64,000 nt of DNA from positions 62,001 to 126,000 of the forward strand of contig WIXG01000010.1 in assembly GCA_009869945.1 (NCBI GenBank), in the 5' to 3' direction. Under the pieces are notes generated by a model. That model was not told the DNA's origin and ran no database searches. It saw only the letters and a list, made by a program, of their open reading frames with translations. The translations under genes and the position numbers were made by a program. How positions within the stretch are numbered: the first letter of the stretch is position 1; each line of letters starts with the position of its first letter. This document shows positions 48,692 to 61,100 of this stretch, piece after piece. The stretch comes from Mesaphorura yosii (Eukaryota > Arthropoda > Collembola > Poduromorpha > Tullbergiidae).

Positions 48692-51600
48692 AACCGGATC
48701 TGTTGGTTGTAAACAGGTAATTCAATTCACGGTTGTGTCGAAGTGCCTCGTGCCTAATTATCCTCTGCGGCTTGCGGTTTCTCTTCTCTTTTTCATGCTT
48801 TACCCAGTTTCAGGTTGCGTTTCATAAATCCAGATCCGGCAAACGCTAAGATGTCTTGCTTTGAAGGCTCGACGGCCGCCATGTGTCCGAAAAATTGCTA
48901 CCCACTCATCACGACACAAATTCCAAATCAATATAAATGTCATTTACGATGCAAGCCGATACGTGATGGAAATCCATACTCTTGTTGTAACGGAGAACTC
49001 GTGTCGAGGTCAAAATGCTGTCAACCAATGGGCAACAGTGCTGATGCGATAACGAACAATCCTGATGATGAGCCAACAATGAAGGTAAAACAGCCTAAAT
49101 CGCTGTAGAAATTGGAGAACAGTATTTATGAGCGTATCAGCGTGCCCCTCGCACGTGATTCATGCCATTCGCTTTGTATTTTTCAGGGAATTCCTCGCTG
49201 TGATACCACAAATTCACCAGCGACTGGTTACTACGATTTGTCGACAGGTCATCAGCGTCAATGCGAATGTCAGTCGTGCTTAAATATTCGTGAGGTGAAT
49301 TCACATAAAATTAAATCACGTAACCTCTAGCACTATTTGAGTCGAGCATTCCCGTTTTAGGTTAACCTTGATAAAGAATGTCCTCAACACGCTGAAGGCA
49401 ATCGCTGGCATGACCTTCGCCGCAAAAGCCACGACCCGGTCATCCAGGCAATTCGCGACAAACTGAGCAGCTCAGACGGTGTACGAGATTCGATCAAATG
49501 GTGTCCTGACGATGAGTGGCATCGCAGATTTCGGCAGGCCAAACTTGGATACCTTGGTCAACCTGTCGTTCATTATGGTGCTGCACAAGATTTCGACTTC
49601 CCGAAAGAACTTGTGCATGGAGTTGTGAACGAGGACACTGAAACTAGGGTACTTGCACATTTTCATTTGTGGTGTCAAAATTAATTTGGTGCACAGGACA
49701 CTACAAATAATTGCGCATTGTATATTGCTTGCATTGCAGGCAGTCAATTTAATTTGGCCTAGGCCATTGAGATCTGACTTACAAAAATTTAACGTCGATT
49801 TAGCTGAAGGCATTTATGAGTCCAGTCGCGAGAAACCGCTGGGAAAGTCTCACGATCAGACAAAGAATTTGCCACCACAAGTGGATCCTGATGAGACAGT
49901 GTTTGGAATTCGTACGGAGAAAGGTTGCTTGCATATTCTCTGCGTCTGCAAACTGTAGCGTCAAATATGCTCGAAGCACTCATTTCGATCATTTGTTATC
50001 GCCTTGCTCAGGTATCAGCGCAGCAATGATGATTAACCCTAAAAAGACTCGTCACGAAGTAGAAGCGGAATCAAACTGCTATCGGCCTCTGTACCGAAAA
50101 ACACACGGAAATTACAATCCTGGAGAACAAATCTGTAGAAAGTAAGAACCGGTTGTGACGTAGTAATTAAAATGGAGTGGCAGAATGCAGAAAAGAAGAG
50201 CAGAGAAGCAACCGAATTTGATAATCCATTGTTTTGTTACTTTCTTATTTCTTTAAGTTATAAGCAGCCATTCAGCTACACAGATACATTTGGGGATTAT
50301 ACCCCTCACGACACCGCGGGTCGGTTCAGCCAGAAAATCATTGGCTCTTGGAGATCATGCAAATCGGACCCGCCTTTCGTGAGCAAAGTGTACGCTGATC
50401 ATCTGGATCAACGTCACCCAAAACTGGGCATTCCACAAGATCGGCTCTGCGTCGGAAAAGCTAATGGAGATAAGTAAGCAGAAGTAGACAACTGATTGGC
50501 ATTTGGCAACGGAAGCCCCACTTAGATGAAATTGAAATCTCAGTTTCACATACGGCAAGAGAAGCGACTCGGAGAGGGAACGACCCATACGAGAACTCAT
50601 ATTCAATCGCTGTCCGAATGACGGTACTGATAAGGCGCAACGGACAATGCGACACATAATTTCATGGACTAACGGAATACGCAGAAGTTTTAAATCCGAC
50701 CGTGGGGCTGACATGGAGTCATTCTACGAAGAATTGCAAGCTCATGACAAGGTATGGGAGGAAGTCGAGAATTTTATGTTCATTGCTTTCAGCACTAAAG
50801 TGTAATCTTATCGCATCACATCGCAGGAATGCAATGGAACAATTGACTGGGAACAATTTGTCGAAGCTTTGAGAAACCATCGTCTTCCTTCGATGAACAC
50901 ACAGGATTTCATGGAGGCTTTAATTTACGCGAACGTCTTTCACCCGTCGCCGTGCAACAGAGTCAATTATTATGCGCTAATGGATTTAATTCAGGGGCAT
51001 CAAGATCCTAAATTCCACTGCAAAACTACCAGTGAGTCGCATTTAGACTTGACTAATTATCTGGCAATGGCCCGAAAGTCTTGCCCTTTCACGATCGTTT
51101 GAATGTTTCTTTTTAGCACTGAAGACGTACTATCTTCCACACTCCAACAGCTGCATTCATTTCCGCACAACGTACGCCGATCAGACAGCAAACTTGTGCA
51201 CTCCACAAACTTGTATCCAGCACAACAAAGAACAGCGTGTTCATGGAATACCGAGCGTTCGAAGTGATCGCAAACCCCATAAAACTCGGAGCACAAAAGA
51301 TACAACGAATTATGGAGATGACGGAGACGCGTACAGTCTGCTTTTCCCCAGCATTTATACAGTTCGTGGCGTCACGTGCCGCGACGCGTTTCACGTACGT
51401 CATTGTTGGAAATTAAGTTGCTAGACGTGGTCTCTGCAAAGTTATCATGCACTCCTTTCATTTACTATATTGCTTTGACAGGAATTGACCCAAAACCAAA
51501 TGCTGAAGGTTTTGTGCCGAGCTGGAGTTGAGATATCGCACGAAGGGTTTCAATATGTTTGGGAAATGGCGAAAGAATTGGACCCGGAAGGGAAAGGACG

Positions 51601-51870
51601 AGTTTGCTATCAAATGTTTCGTCAAGCTCTCTGCCAGGTAAGTTTTGCCAGCCGGAAAAACCGGCTTAAAGAGTTCCGACTTTAGAAGAGGCTTCTAAAC
51701 TTCTGGCACCGACTATTTTACAGAAACGAGAAGAGGACAATCGTAGAACCGGATACATGGAAGAAATGCAGCTTACTGACACGTTCTACGAAGAGCAGCC
51801 CGACTGTTATGGTACAAGGCGCCAGCACAAACCAAATTCGTGCGCTGGAGTTGACCCTTATAATATTTGA
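48692..51870 (+). CDS. EFHB: EFHB (CFAP21), axonemal EF-hand protein; 5' end unresolved
   Basis: EFHB is a microtubule inner protein of ciliary and flagellar doublets, expected in sperm of this animal. Twelve exons join in phase: 48692-48716, 48814-49084, 49187-49294, 49361-49648, 49740-49923, 50012-50141, 50258-50473, 50544-50751, 50827-51031, 51117-51394, 51482-51637, 51724-51870; about 738 residues are covered. Diagnostic blocks: RLRFINPDPANAK near the start, DETVFGIRTEKG, AAMMINPKKTRHEVEAESN, YTPHDTAGRFSQKIIGSW, HPKLGIPQDRLCVGK, then a degenerate EF-hand (loop DKECNGTIDWEQ, Gln for the usual final Glu) and a second (LDPEGKGRVCYQMF). It ends GVDPYNI. The true start lies upstream of 48692 or is an ATG in exon 2; the human protein is about 830 residues. 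Most exons are 100-290 bases with short introns. AATAAA at 51937 may be the poly(A) signal. Confidence 0.85.
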
Positions 51871-51936
51871 ACAAATATCCCTGGCGTGTTTTCTGATCTG
51901 CATTGTCAAACTTTGTTGAAAGCACACAAACAGTTA

Positions 51937-51942
51937 AATAAA
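51937..51942 (+). terminator. Poly(A) signal of EFHB
   Basis: AATAAA lies 66 bases after the EFHB stop. Confidence 0.6.
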
Positions 51943-52039
51943 TGGAAGTCGATTTTAACTGTAATTTGCTCCATCTTCATTCTTCACCGTATTATGGTTT
52001 TTTTTCTATCGGATCCTGCTTAACTTTACACTTTCGAAA

Positions 52040-52175
52040 CAATTGATTTTCTGGAAACAATTTTTCCGGAACAATGCCTAGAAATAATTTTCCGGAAAAA
52101 ATCCTATGAAAACAATTTCTCTGGAACAATTATTCGGAAACAAATGGCCTGGAACAATTTGCTTGAAAATGGTTG
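52040..52175. repeat. Degenerate tandem repeat of CCGGAA/CTGGAACAATT units
   Basis: The motif (C/T)(C/T)GGAA-ACAAT recurs about seven times at irregular 14-20 base spacing (TCTGGAAACAAT, TCCGGAACAAT, TCCGGAAAAAAT, TCTGGAACAAT, TTCGGAAACAAA, CCTGGAACAAT). It lies in the gap between EFHB and the eIF2B gene. It looks like a decayed minisatellite. Confidence 0.6.
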
Positions 52176-52719
52176 TTGTCTAGTAACTTGTTAGTCTAAC
52201 AAACACAAACCTAAAGAGGCATCAGGTAATTCGATTTGTAGCAATCAACTACGAAACTGAAACCTCTTTGCTCAAGCCATAAAACCCTGGCACAACATGC
52301 CCTCTTGACCTAGATTCACGACTTGAAATCCCATAAGTTGAAACACCAAAATGATGACATTTATTTCACCGTTCAGACAGAGTTGTTTCACCTTGAAATC
52401 AATAATTATTATTTCCACGAATCGTTTGACTCAAGGGCAAGTCTGTCCCAGAAATGCAACAAAGGTTTCATCTTGCATCACGATGCATGAAGCATTCTCA
52501 GGCTGGCGCAATAAAATGCTGTTTTGAAACTCCTGACTTGAGTGTACAACCTCGAGGTAAGAGTGAGTCACAGAACTGTTCCCTTATTTTTTATTTAGCT
52601 CGATTTCCGAATTTTTCAGACGTCTGCAGACGGCGTAATTACAACCAGTGACCAGAGACTTAGTTGGTAGTTGCAATTAACAGTGTTAAATTGGTACGCG
52701 AAGGACGTGGATCCAGAAT

Positions 52720-54194
52720 ATGGACGCGATCAAAGGTAAGATGTCCCGTAATTTTAAAAGAACACAGGCTAAGATTAGCTCCTGATTATGAAATCATGTT
52801 TACGCTTTACCTTCTTCAGAGAAAGAGAAACGGGTCTTGCTCAAGTACGAGGAATTCAAGAAAGTTTCCAAGGCTGGCAGCAAAAATGAACCACCCACTG
52901 CATCCCATAAGACATCGCGAGCGGCGACTGCTGCAATTAGGACTTTTCTCCATTTCATTGAAAACAACAAAGGTAATTCAACCAATTGCTATTGTAGTAC
53001 TAAGAGAGGTTTTTTGTTGAAGTGATAGGTGTCCTTATCTTCGTCTTTTCCGTGATGCAGGAACGACCGTCTCGCATCTTGTGGATGAGTTAGCAGACGT
53101 TAAACGTGTTCTGTGCAGAATTACTGGAAAATCCAAGCTCGGAATAATTTCCACCAGTGAGCAATTCATACGATTCGCCACTCTGCCCTTGGCGACAATG
53201 GAGACTGAGGTATTGGATATGGGCTTGTATCAACGAAGTCCCAGACTTCAACCTGAATCTTGAACTCATGATGCTTTCTAGGATATGATGAAATGTAAGG
53301 ACAGAATGATCCAAGAAGGCGAGAAATATTTACGAAGGTGTGAAGACGCGCTAGAAAATGTTATCCAGTTGGGTTCAAAATTCATCTTTGATGGAGCTGT
53401 AAGATTGAACTAATGAAACCAATGATGAGCGGTTTATAAGATGCTGTTATGAATGTTCATAATTTGTAGAGACTTCTAGTGTATTCAAATTCTGATGTGG
53501 TAATAGATACTTTAAAGTCCATACCAGAAAGTATCGAGTTCACAGTTTTCGCGACAATTGACCGGGAGCAGAACAAAAAGGAAACAAATATACAGTAAGC
53601 ACCAGTCCATCGATTATCTATGAGTTAAACACAGTTTCACAGCAATAATCACGTCATGTAGGAATCAGCTAAGAGAATGCCGTAACATTGACCTGCGCTT
53701 GATCAGCGATTTGGAGATGGCCTATCACTTGGAAACCATTGACTTAATTTTTATGGGAGCGGAATCTGTGCTTAAGAATGGAGGAGTGGTCAACAAGGTT
53801 TGAGCACCGAGCTCATATATATCGTTCATGCATTTAATTGCCCCATTCGTTCAGGTTGGATCTCTCGGACTAGCAATCTGTGCCCATGAAATGAATAAGC
53901 CCGTGTACGTGCTGGCAGAAAGCTTCAAGTTTTCTCAAATCTATCCTCTCAACCAAAGCGACTACCCAATGGACCTACGGGTAAGATAAGTCTGTCCTTA
54001 TCATGACTGACATGACCCAGGAATGTGGTGTTTAATGGTTTGGCTTGTGTCATGTTCCAATTTTGTAGTGCAACGAAGAAGGACAAGTTCGAGTCGACTA
54101 CATACCTTCGAAGTATCTAACATTGTTAATAACCGACCGTGGGCTTTTAACATCAACGGCCGTTTGCGAAGAACTAATGGATATTTATATTTAA
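52720..54194 (+). CDS. eIF2Balpha: Translation initiation factor eIF2B subunit alpha
   Basis: eIF2B is the guanine-nucleotide exchange factor of eIF2; the alpha subunit is regulatory and mediates the response to eIF2-alpha phosphorylation. Eight exons in phase (52720-52735, 52820-52972, 53061-53209, 53282-53398, 53470-53594, 53662-53797, 53855-53980, 54069-54194) give 315 residues against about 305 in human. Recognisable blocks: ATAAIRTFLHFIENNKG, RMIQEGEKYLRR, FIFDGARLLVYSNSDVV, DLIFMGAESVLKNGGVVNKV, GLAICAHEMNKPVYVLAESF, SQIYPLNQSD, and the C-terminal YLTLLITDRGLLTSTAVCEE. MGAESVL-x-NGG-x-x-NK is the sugar-phosphate-binding-like site common to this subunit family. The N-terminal third is more divergent than usual. 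The first exon is just 16 bases. AATAAA at 54238 may be the poly(A) signal. Confidence 0.93.
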
Positions 54195-54237
54195 TATTTG
54201 CCTTTTGTTACATTTTTCTTAATGAAGCTAAGAATCA

Positions 54238-54243
54238 AATAAA
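54238..54243 (+). terminator. Poly(A) signal of eIF2B alpha
   Basis: AATAAA lies 43 bases after the stop codon. Confidence 0.55.
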
Positions 54244-57200
54244 AAGTGGATGAATAGTGCACTGAAGTCTGGGAGGTTATTCGTGAGTTCAGCAGGTGAT
54301 CAACGCGCCTTCGCACTGTGTGCTAATTGCAATGCGCAGTGGTTCATGGTTGTTGTCGAGGATGAAGTGTAAATATTGGTGTCCTCGTCCTGGAGAAGTT
54401 TGTTGTTGTAACTTGTAAAGCAAATCATTCGTGAAAATCTCATTAAGAACCTGACGCGCACAGCGAAAGAAAGTGTTCAGGAAGTGAGCGTGAATGCCTT
54501 TATTCGGAACTGAAGCAAGCAAAGCAAAGCAAATTGAATTTTACTCATTTTACGCAAAAATTCCTTTACACAACGCAAGAGGTACGTCGGAGATTACAGA
54601 ATCTTCAGATGTGCGAACGCTAAAGTATGCGTGCATGGTTTGACATTCAGCGTCAGCGGTCGGCTCCAATGTCAAATGACAAATCCAAATCCACGTTAAC
54701 CGCATGGCAATTCGTAAGTATATTTTCCATATCAAGTCGAGCTTTTATGAGTGTTTTGTTTACCTCATCCGTCTGCGCGACAAATGTGGTCTGGAAAATT
54801 CCATCATAAAGTTTATTGCTTTATTGCCTGCCAAGTCACAGTACGCACACTCAGCGTCTAATTATGATAATGGAGTTTTTATTTGGGCCAATATTTGATT
54901 TGTCAAAAATGTAGTCGTGACCGTAGTTTGTTAGACTCAAGACTAGACTACACACTGCAGAGTACGGCAGGCATTTATTCTCACAAACTCGTGAGGAGGA
55001 AAGAAAGCGTGGAGCAAGAGAAAGAAAAATGATGTGTGTATGTCTAACGCGTACGCGTTCATCCGCATGAAGCCTTATAACTGTTTCTTGAAATCCCACA
55101 ACTTTTGCAACAATTTGCTATTAGCTATTATCATCGTACACTGTAAGTCGTGCGTTGTGGAAAGTAAGTTACTGCTGAATGAATGACGCGACATTTATCC
55201 TCACGTTAGCATCAGGAAAGATAATATCTACCAAGAGTAAAAGGCAAGACGCTTGACACTTGCGTACGTTCAAGGCAATGGAATACGGACATTTGAATTA
55301 AGGGTCACTGCACACAGAACAAGTCTAGAATTGGATTCCCGTTGAAAGAAATATTCCAGTGTGCTCCGTCCGTCTCCGTGTCCACTTTGCATGGCCGATC
55401 TGCATGGTAACAGGCGCACATAAATACTTGATTACAACAAACTTCCTTGCTGAACCAAAAAGTATGAAACACTTTTAATGTGATGATCGCTCTATTTGCT
55501 TGCTATTGTTGTGCACAATTTCGTAAAGAGGTTTACGTGGAAGACATCAGACAAACCACAGAAATAGTCACTAATTGCTAATTCTGTGAAACAAACAGTC
55601 AGACGACAAATTACTTTAATTTGTCCAGCTTCAGAGCGGAAATTAAGTTACTAGGACTTTGTTTTGTGCACAAGGCAACGTTCAATTGTGCATTGAGAAA
55701 TTGAGTAAGAAACTAAGAACCAGAAGTACGGAAAATAATGGAACACGTTCCAAGAAGATAACTGTAAGAAGTCTGGGGTGAGTGAAAGCTCTGGAAATAA
55801 AGGTCTTTGTACATACACAATGGAAGGCGCTCCTCATGCATTTGTGAAATTGGATATGAGCTGGAGAAAGTGACAGCGTAAAGCGAAAAAGAAGACCTTC
55901 CCAAGAAGAAGAATGTCAAAAGAAAACACTGGAACAGGAACATGAATCTTTGACCGCTCACGATCAATCAGCGTGCTGTATTCTTTGAACTTTGACCCAT
56001 GACGCGGAAAATCTGAAAAAATTCGTTTCGAGGAATCTACGCTTGGAGTCAAAACATTCCGTAAATAATTGGCTTTGCCCCCAATGACGAGAAGTCCAAG
56101 TTTAGATAAGCAGATTTGGCTCTTCTGTTTTTCAGCAGGATTGATCCGATTTTTTGAGCTAATGAATTCACATTTCAATTTTACTTCCTTTTCACTGAAA
56201 GCAGGTTTAACGAGACAAATCGCTTCTGTCATTGGTCATTAATGAATGTTCTGTTTGACTTGTTTGCGATGAATACGCATCATCGTCAATCGTCAACTTC
56301 TTACAAATATAGTAAGTGTTTATACCCTGCCGCACCAATGACACAATTTTCTGCATGAAAGATGGATTCGCACGGTAATAATAGTATCTGTCTGCTGGAG
56401 ATACTGGGCAACGAATCGTGCGTTGAAGTACTGTTGAGTTCATCGAAGAAAGTACATCAATTATGCATGACCGACTCACTCCACGTTAAATCTTTAGCAG
56501 AAACTGAGAACGGCTTTTACTCTTATTGTAAGAAGTTAAGAGGGTTATGTGAATGGAAGATGAAATGAAAATGGTAAGATGGTTAAAAGGTTTTGTAGTC
56601 TGCCGTGGTCTGATCCACGGGAGTGTGTGAGTGTGATCACTGACCATTTCTTCTTTGTGGTTCTTGTACCTGAGGGCTTTTGAGCCACCGCTGTACAAAA
56701 CTGAAACACGGCACGGCAAGATGCAAAACGCAATCCACATTTTGAATGTTGGGATGCTGGTACAACTTGAATCATGGCACGGTATGGGATACGTAAGTTG
56801 ATGAGGCTGCTGTGGACATATTGGTGTTATATTGCTTAGCACAAAACACAAGTTATTGCTTGACCTAGAAAGAATGCTGTAAAGTTAAAATCACAATCCG
56901 CTGCTACTGCTACCGCTGATCGAGGGATTGAAAGAATAACCTCGTGTTGTTTCACAAATTAAATCCAACTGCTCATAACGCAATTCGTATACTGTACTCT
57001 CTACTCCGACCACTGCAGATTACAGAAGGCTTAGCTTCAAGAGTCGCGAAGATCGCAACCGCAACGTCGAAGTCGAAGTTGGCTTGACGAAAAACTAGCA
57101 TTCTCATCAAGTTCATAATTTCTTTAAAAACGTGAAGTCTTCGGTGAGACTCCATTACACCGCAATATCCTATCGAATCTTTCCAAGCTCGAACTGAAGC

Positions 57201-57547
57201 GTTAACTCCGCTGAGGCCTGCCTTTCAGTGTCGGCTTGTGCATTCCTTCTGCCTTGTCATTGGAAACCCATCAGCTGACTGACCCAGTTTTCGTTCACCA
57301 AGGTATGTAATTCTCCGAATTCTGTGTATTCGAATACAAATATAGCTACGCAAGATTTACTCGCTGGCTGCCAGTTACAAAGAATTCTTTCAAATAAAAT
57401 TTTAGAATTCTCGTTTCTTAAAAATGTCCAGCAAAAATAGCATGAACTAGAAGCGCCAACGAACGAGCTCTGTCAGCTAGTGCTAAATGCATGCAAATTA
57501 AAAGTCTGAATTTACAATAACCTCTTTACATTCAGGGATTTTCGTCA
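54244..57547. other. Gene-poor stretch
   Basis: No supported exon in about 3.3 kb. Minus-strand frames at 54289-54522, 55834-56232 and 56486-56851 are open but lack similarity or consistent splice partners. Confidence 0.4.
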
Positions 57548-57581
57548 TATATAATTCTTGGAATTCCGAATTCAATTCAGT
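57548..57581 (+). promoter_or_regulatory. TATA box plus initiator of the cysteine-rich gene
   Basis: TATATAA at 57548-57554 is followed by the arthropod initiator TCAGT at 57577-57581. The spacing is 31 bases from the first T of the TATA box to the initiator A, the textbook distance. The next ATG in good context, about 50 bases on, begins the cysteine-rich protein gene. Confidence 0.6.
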
Positions 57582-57631
57582 GAACAGAACGCTGTCACGC
57601 CACCCTACTACCCAACCTCATCAAGATCACA

Positions 57632-58102
57632 ATGGTCAGAAACTCTACTGCGGTCAGCATGTTACTCGTCACTTCCATGCTTGTGGTTTTGGTTCTGGTG
57701 CTCTCGTCTTCCGTTAGCGGACAAACAACGTACAGACGCTACAATGAAGCATGTGATAACGATTTCGGACGCTGCGAGCCCAACAAGGGTTACATGTGCA
57801 AGGGCAGTCGCTGCGTGTGTGGAAATGGATTCTACAGCGCTTTGAAAGACAAATGCGTTGTCAAGTTTGGTCAAGGATGTTTCGCTGGCTCTCATGATCG
57901 TTACTCTGGACTGGCTGGCGTCCACTTGGACTGCGACGATTCATTCGCGTACTGCAACCAACTCACGAGCCTTTGTGAGTGCCGACGAGGATACGACTGT
58001 AGTTCTGCGGCTGCGACAAAAACTGCAATAAGTTTCACGAATTTATGCGCTGTTGGGTTTGTGTCTCTTTCGTCACTTGTCTACTCCTTTTATTCGACTT
58101 AA
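57632..58102 (+). CDS. Cysteine-rich, probably GPI-anchored secreted protein
   Basis: One uninterrupted exon encodes 156 residues. Residues 1 to about 30 are a long signal peptide (MLLVTSMLVVLVLVLSSSVS then G|QTT). The mature region has twelve cysteines; EACDNDFGRCEPNKGYMC, SRCVCGNGFYSALKDKC and LTSLCECRRGYDC resemble the C-x-C-x(2)-G-(F/Y) pattern of EB or EGF-like modules in arthropod secreted proteins. The C-terminus is a hydrophobic segment (LCAVGFVSLSSLVYSFYST) after a small-residue stretch (SSAAATK), fitting a GPI-attachment signal, although a short membrane anchor is possible. It has a clear TATA/initiator promoter just upstream. The family and function are unknown to me; cuticle, gut or immune roles would all fit. 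A single-exon CDS among intron-rich neighbours is worth noting. Confidence 0.8.
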   Translation: MVRNSTAVSMLLVTSMLVVLVLVLSSSVSGQTTYRRYNEACDNDFGRCEPNKGYMCKGSRCVCGNGFYSALKDKCVVKFGQGCFAGSHDRYSGLAGVHLDCDDSFAYCNQLTSLCECRRGYDCSSAAATKTAISFTNLCAVGFVSLSSLVYSFYST

Positions 58103-61100
58103 ATTTAAATTAAATCTCTGCACAAGTGACACGCTAAGGCCAATACCGATGTACCTCTTCAGACTCACTGTGAATCCAATACCAATTACTTCACGTCCTC
58201 AATCTTTAGCTCAAGGGTTACATAATTCTACATAATAATCTGTTAAACCGTAAGCATTTACATGAGACCTTGTGTTCAAGATATGTTAACGGGCTTGATC
58301 CCGTGTTATCTACTAGCTATGATAGAACAAGAATATTTTGTATACCAAAGTTTTAAAAGTTCGAAATTCAAGCTGCCTGTTTAATTTTAGTATTTCGTCA
58401 TCAGATCTGAGATATTTCGTGTAATGTTTGTGCAATTTAGTAAACAATCAGATTTCGACCAATTAATCGTGTGCATGCAGACATCTTTTCGAGAACTTGG
58501 AGAAGTTTTATTTGAGAGATGCTTCATTTTGCAATATCTTGATGGATGTGCTCCTTTGTTCAAAAATAGTTAAAATATGGCTCAAATGACAGTTTTTGTA
58601 AAGGAAATGGCAATAACACACTGACGGTAACGATTAGGAAAAGCCCGCCACGTGGAGTAAGAATTACGCTGTAGGTGCTCATTACAGAAATGGATGGATG
58701 GATGCTCTTGGTCACCTTTAATCATTCAAAAAGCGGATAAAATTCAAATCCAACACTGCCAAGATCGAACTGGATTAATTCAATCACAGGTACCATCAGA
58801 AGCAACCTGCTGCTGCTGGAGCTGCTGCTCTCCTTGTTGCTAGAGCCGAGAGTACTTATTTTTATGCTATACTAGCAAAATGTAAGTTCTAACGTCCTAA
58901 TCTCAATCGTTCTAAATTGGTAATACAAGCATGACAAAGTGGGCGCGTTAGCTTAATGGCCGAAACTAATGACCCACACGCATTAGCGTAATATTTCTGA
59001 CGTAAGCCATTAATTTAACAATGTCATCGTCTCGCCAGCGCTCATGCAGAGATATTAGTAGAGTTCTCCGCAAAAATAAATGCGAGCACTCACGCTTCGA
59101 GATAAGAAAATAAGCGAGCGCACGTTGACTTTTGCTGACATTTTCAATTACAAGTCATGTCAATTTACCTATTTGCTAAAATTACCCAGCACACTTTCGC
59201 CTTTCGCTTATCGATCCCGTTGCTTAGCTCGACTGTCATTATCGTGTCACTTCTCTCTGAAACATTGAACGGCTCATCTCCATGAAGTTCTCTATCTTTC
59301 CTTGCAAGCGAGTACAATTTTCGCAGAAATGTAGCAGAAATCTCTTGGCAAATGATGACAGACAGCATCATTCGACCTTTCAATTATCCAGTCTATAATG
59401 GCACTGCTCTCATTACCTTTTTATTCTCGGATTAAATTACAGTTTCGTGAAACCATTCCGTATAATAATGAACTAATGAGAAATACACTAGAACTGTAAC
59501 GGAACCAATCTGGAGCGGAACTATTTTGTCCAACCGTCTGTGCAGCAGTGAAGGGCAACGTTCCACTTTTGTGCAGTGAGACCATCGATTTATGTAAGGA
59601 TCATTCGAGACAAGTCTGTCAGAGTCAAGCCAATTTGTCTTTCTCTCATCTCCGGGACAGTCTCAAGTTCATCAATAAATTATCAAATGCAAACCATGCT
59701 GAATACTGCGTTATTTTGACGTTCAGATCATACGTTCCGTTCCATTAGTGTCCGCACATTGCATTGACAGGAAGGAAGGAAATGGAACGGGTGTACGACG
59801 ACTACGAAAGGACAGCACACAACTTGTTGGATAAACAAGGAACGGAGGCAGACGCAGGCGAGTGATCACCATTTTCATCAATCAGCTTCGCGTCCGTCCA
59901 AGTAGATCTTGTTACTTGTTATGAAGGTTTCTTTGCTGACGCCCTGCAATGCAATAAAACTCTGAACACTCATCCTGCGTATTACGTCATATGGAGACAC
60001 ATTTTATTGCTGTTCCATTCAAACTGCGTCCTTTTCCCGTTATCTTCCTTTGCAGCAGCCCGAAAACAATGTGTTTAATCTCTCTCGCCCGGCTTGTTTG
60101 GCTAAGGACTTAAAACAATGAATTTTTTCCAGAAACAGAAGGCAGGCAGGCAAGATGCACGGAGCGCGGTGAAGTGGAATCAAGTGTTTCTCTTCAAGAA
60201 TTTGAAACCCGTCCATCCAACTACCACCTACACAAAGCCAATTATTTAGGCGTTATTTTCTTTATCGCTCCCGTTCTCTTGTCTTGGCTGCGAAAGTGGA
60301 GACTTGACTTTGAAACTTCTCGTTTGCATTCTTAAGAGTTTGTTATTTTAAATAGAGCGGGGCGAGACGGGCGGATACGTTAAACAACAGCGATAGTTTC
60401 TGGAGAAGCTTGACTTAGTGTGGCTTGGGTTTGCAATAACAACATGACATCGCTATAAATACACAAGCACGAATGATGATGTATGAGATGCGATCTCACT
60501 TTGACTGCTGGAAGCCAATTTCCTAATACAAATAGTGCAATATGGGCACACATCGACCGAGTCCTGCCACTACGAGACTCTTGCTTGAATAAATTCCAGT
60601 TCTCAGGATCCGTTATTAAATCTTGTTACCGTTGCCTGAGTTGGGTTAGAATTACTAAGAATTCAATCGTATTGAGCATCGGGTCACCTCCACGGGGCAA
60701 ATGCAGTAGCAGACAATCGCAATTGACGTGAGCAATTACTGGAATTGCTCAAGTCATTAGTAATGAGACATTCAAAGTGTCTTTGACATATTTGATAGCA
60801 GCATAGCATTAAAGCTGTAATCAAGGAGCTCCGAACTCCTGGATCACTTTAAAGCTCAAGTTAAGAGGCTTACAATTACAAACAGCAACAGCTTCTTGCT
60901 AAAGTTTTAATGACCACCCTTCTCGAGAAAAGTGCTTGTTTATTTGTGTAACGTATCCTGTTCTAAAATTATAAGTGGCGCGGTTGGGTTCTTCACTTCC
61001 ACGCTCAAATATCTACATCTCAAAGAAGCTACATCATCAAGGGCAAGAGATGCAACGTAACACTCCATGACTCCCTGTTAAAGCGGTAGCCATCCTTTCC

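Noticed and set aside
58940-58990. tRNA A-box-like sequence (TTAGCTTAATGG)
   Set aside because: No B box follows within tRNA length.
59398-59420. miR-263-like seed (AATGGCACTG)
   Set aside because: Similarity stops after the first ten bases and no hairpin was evident.
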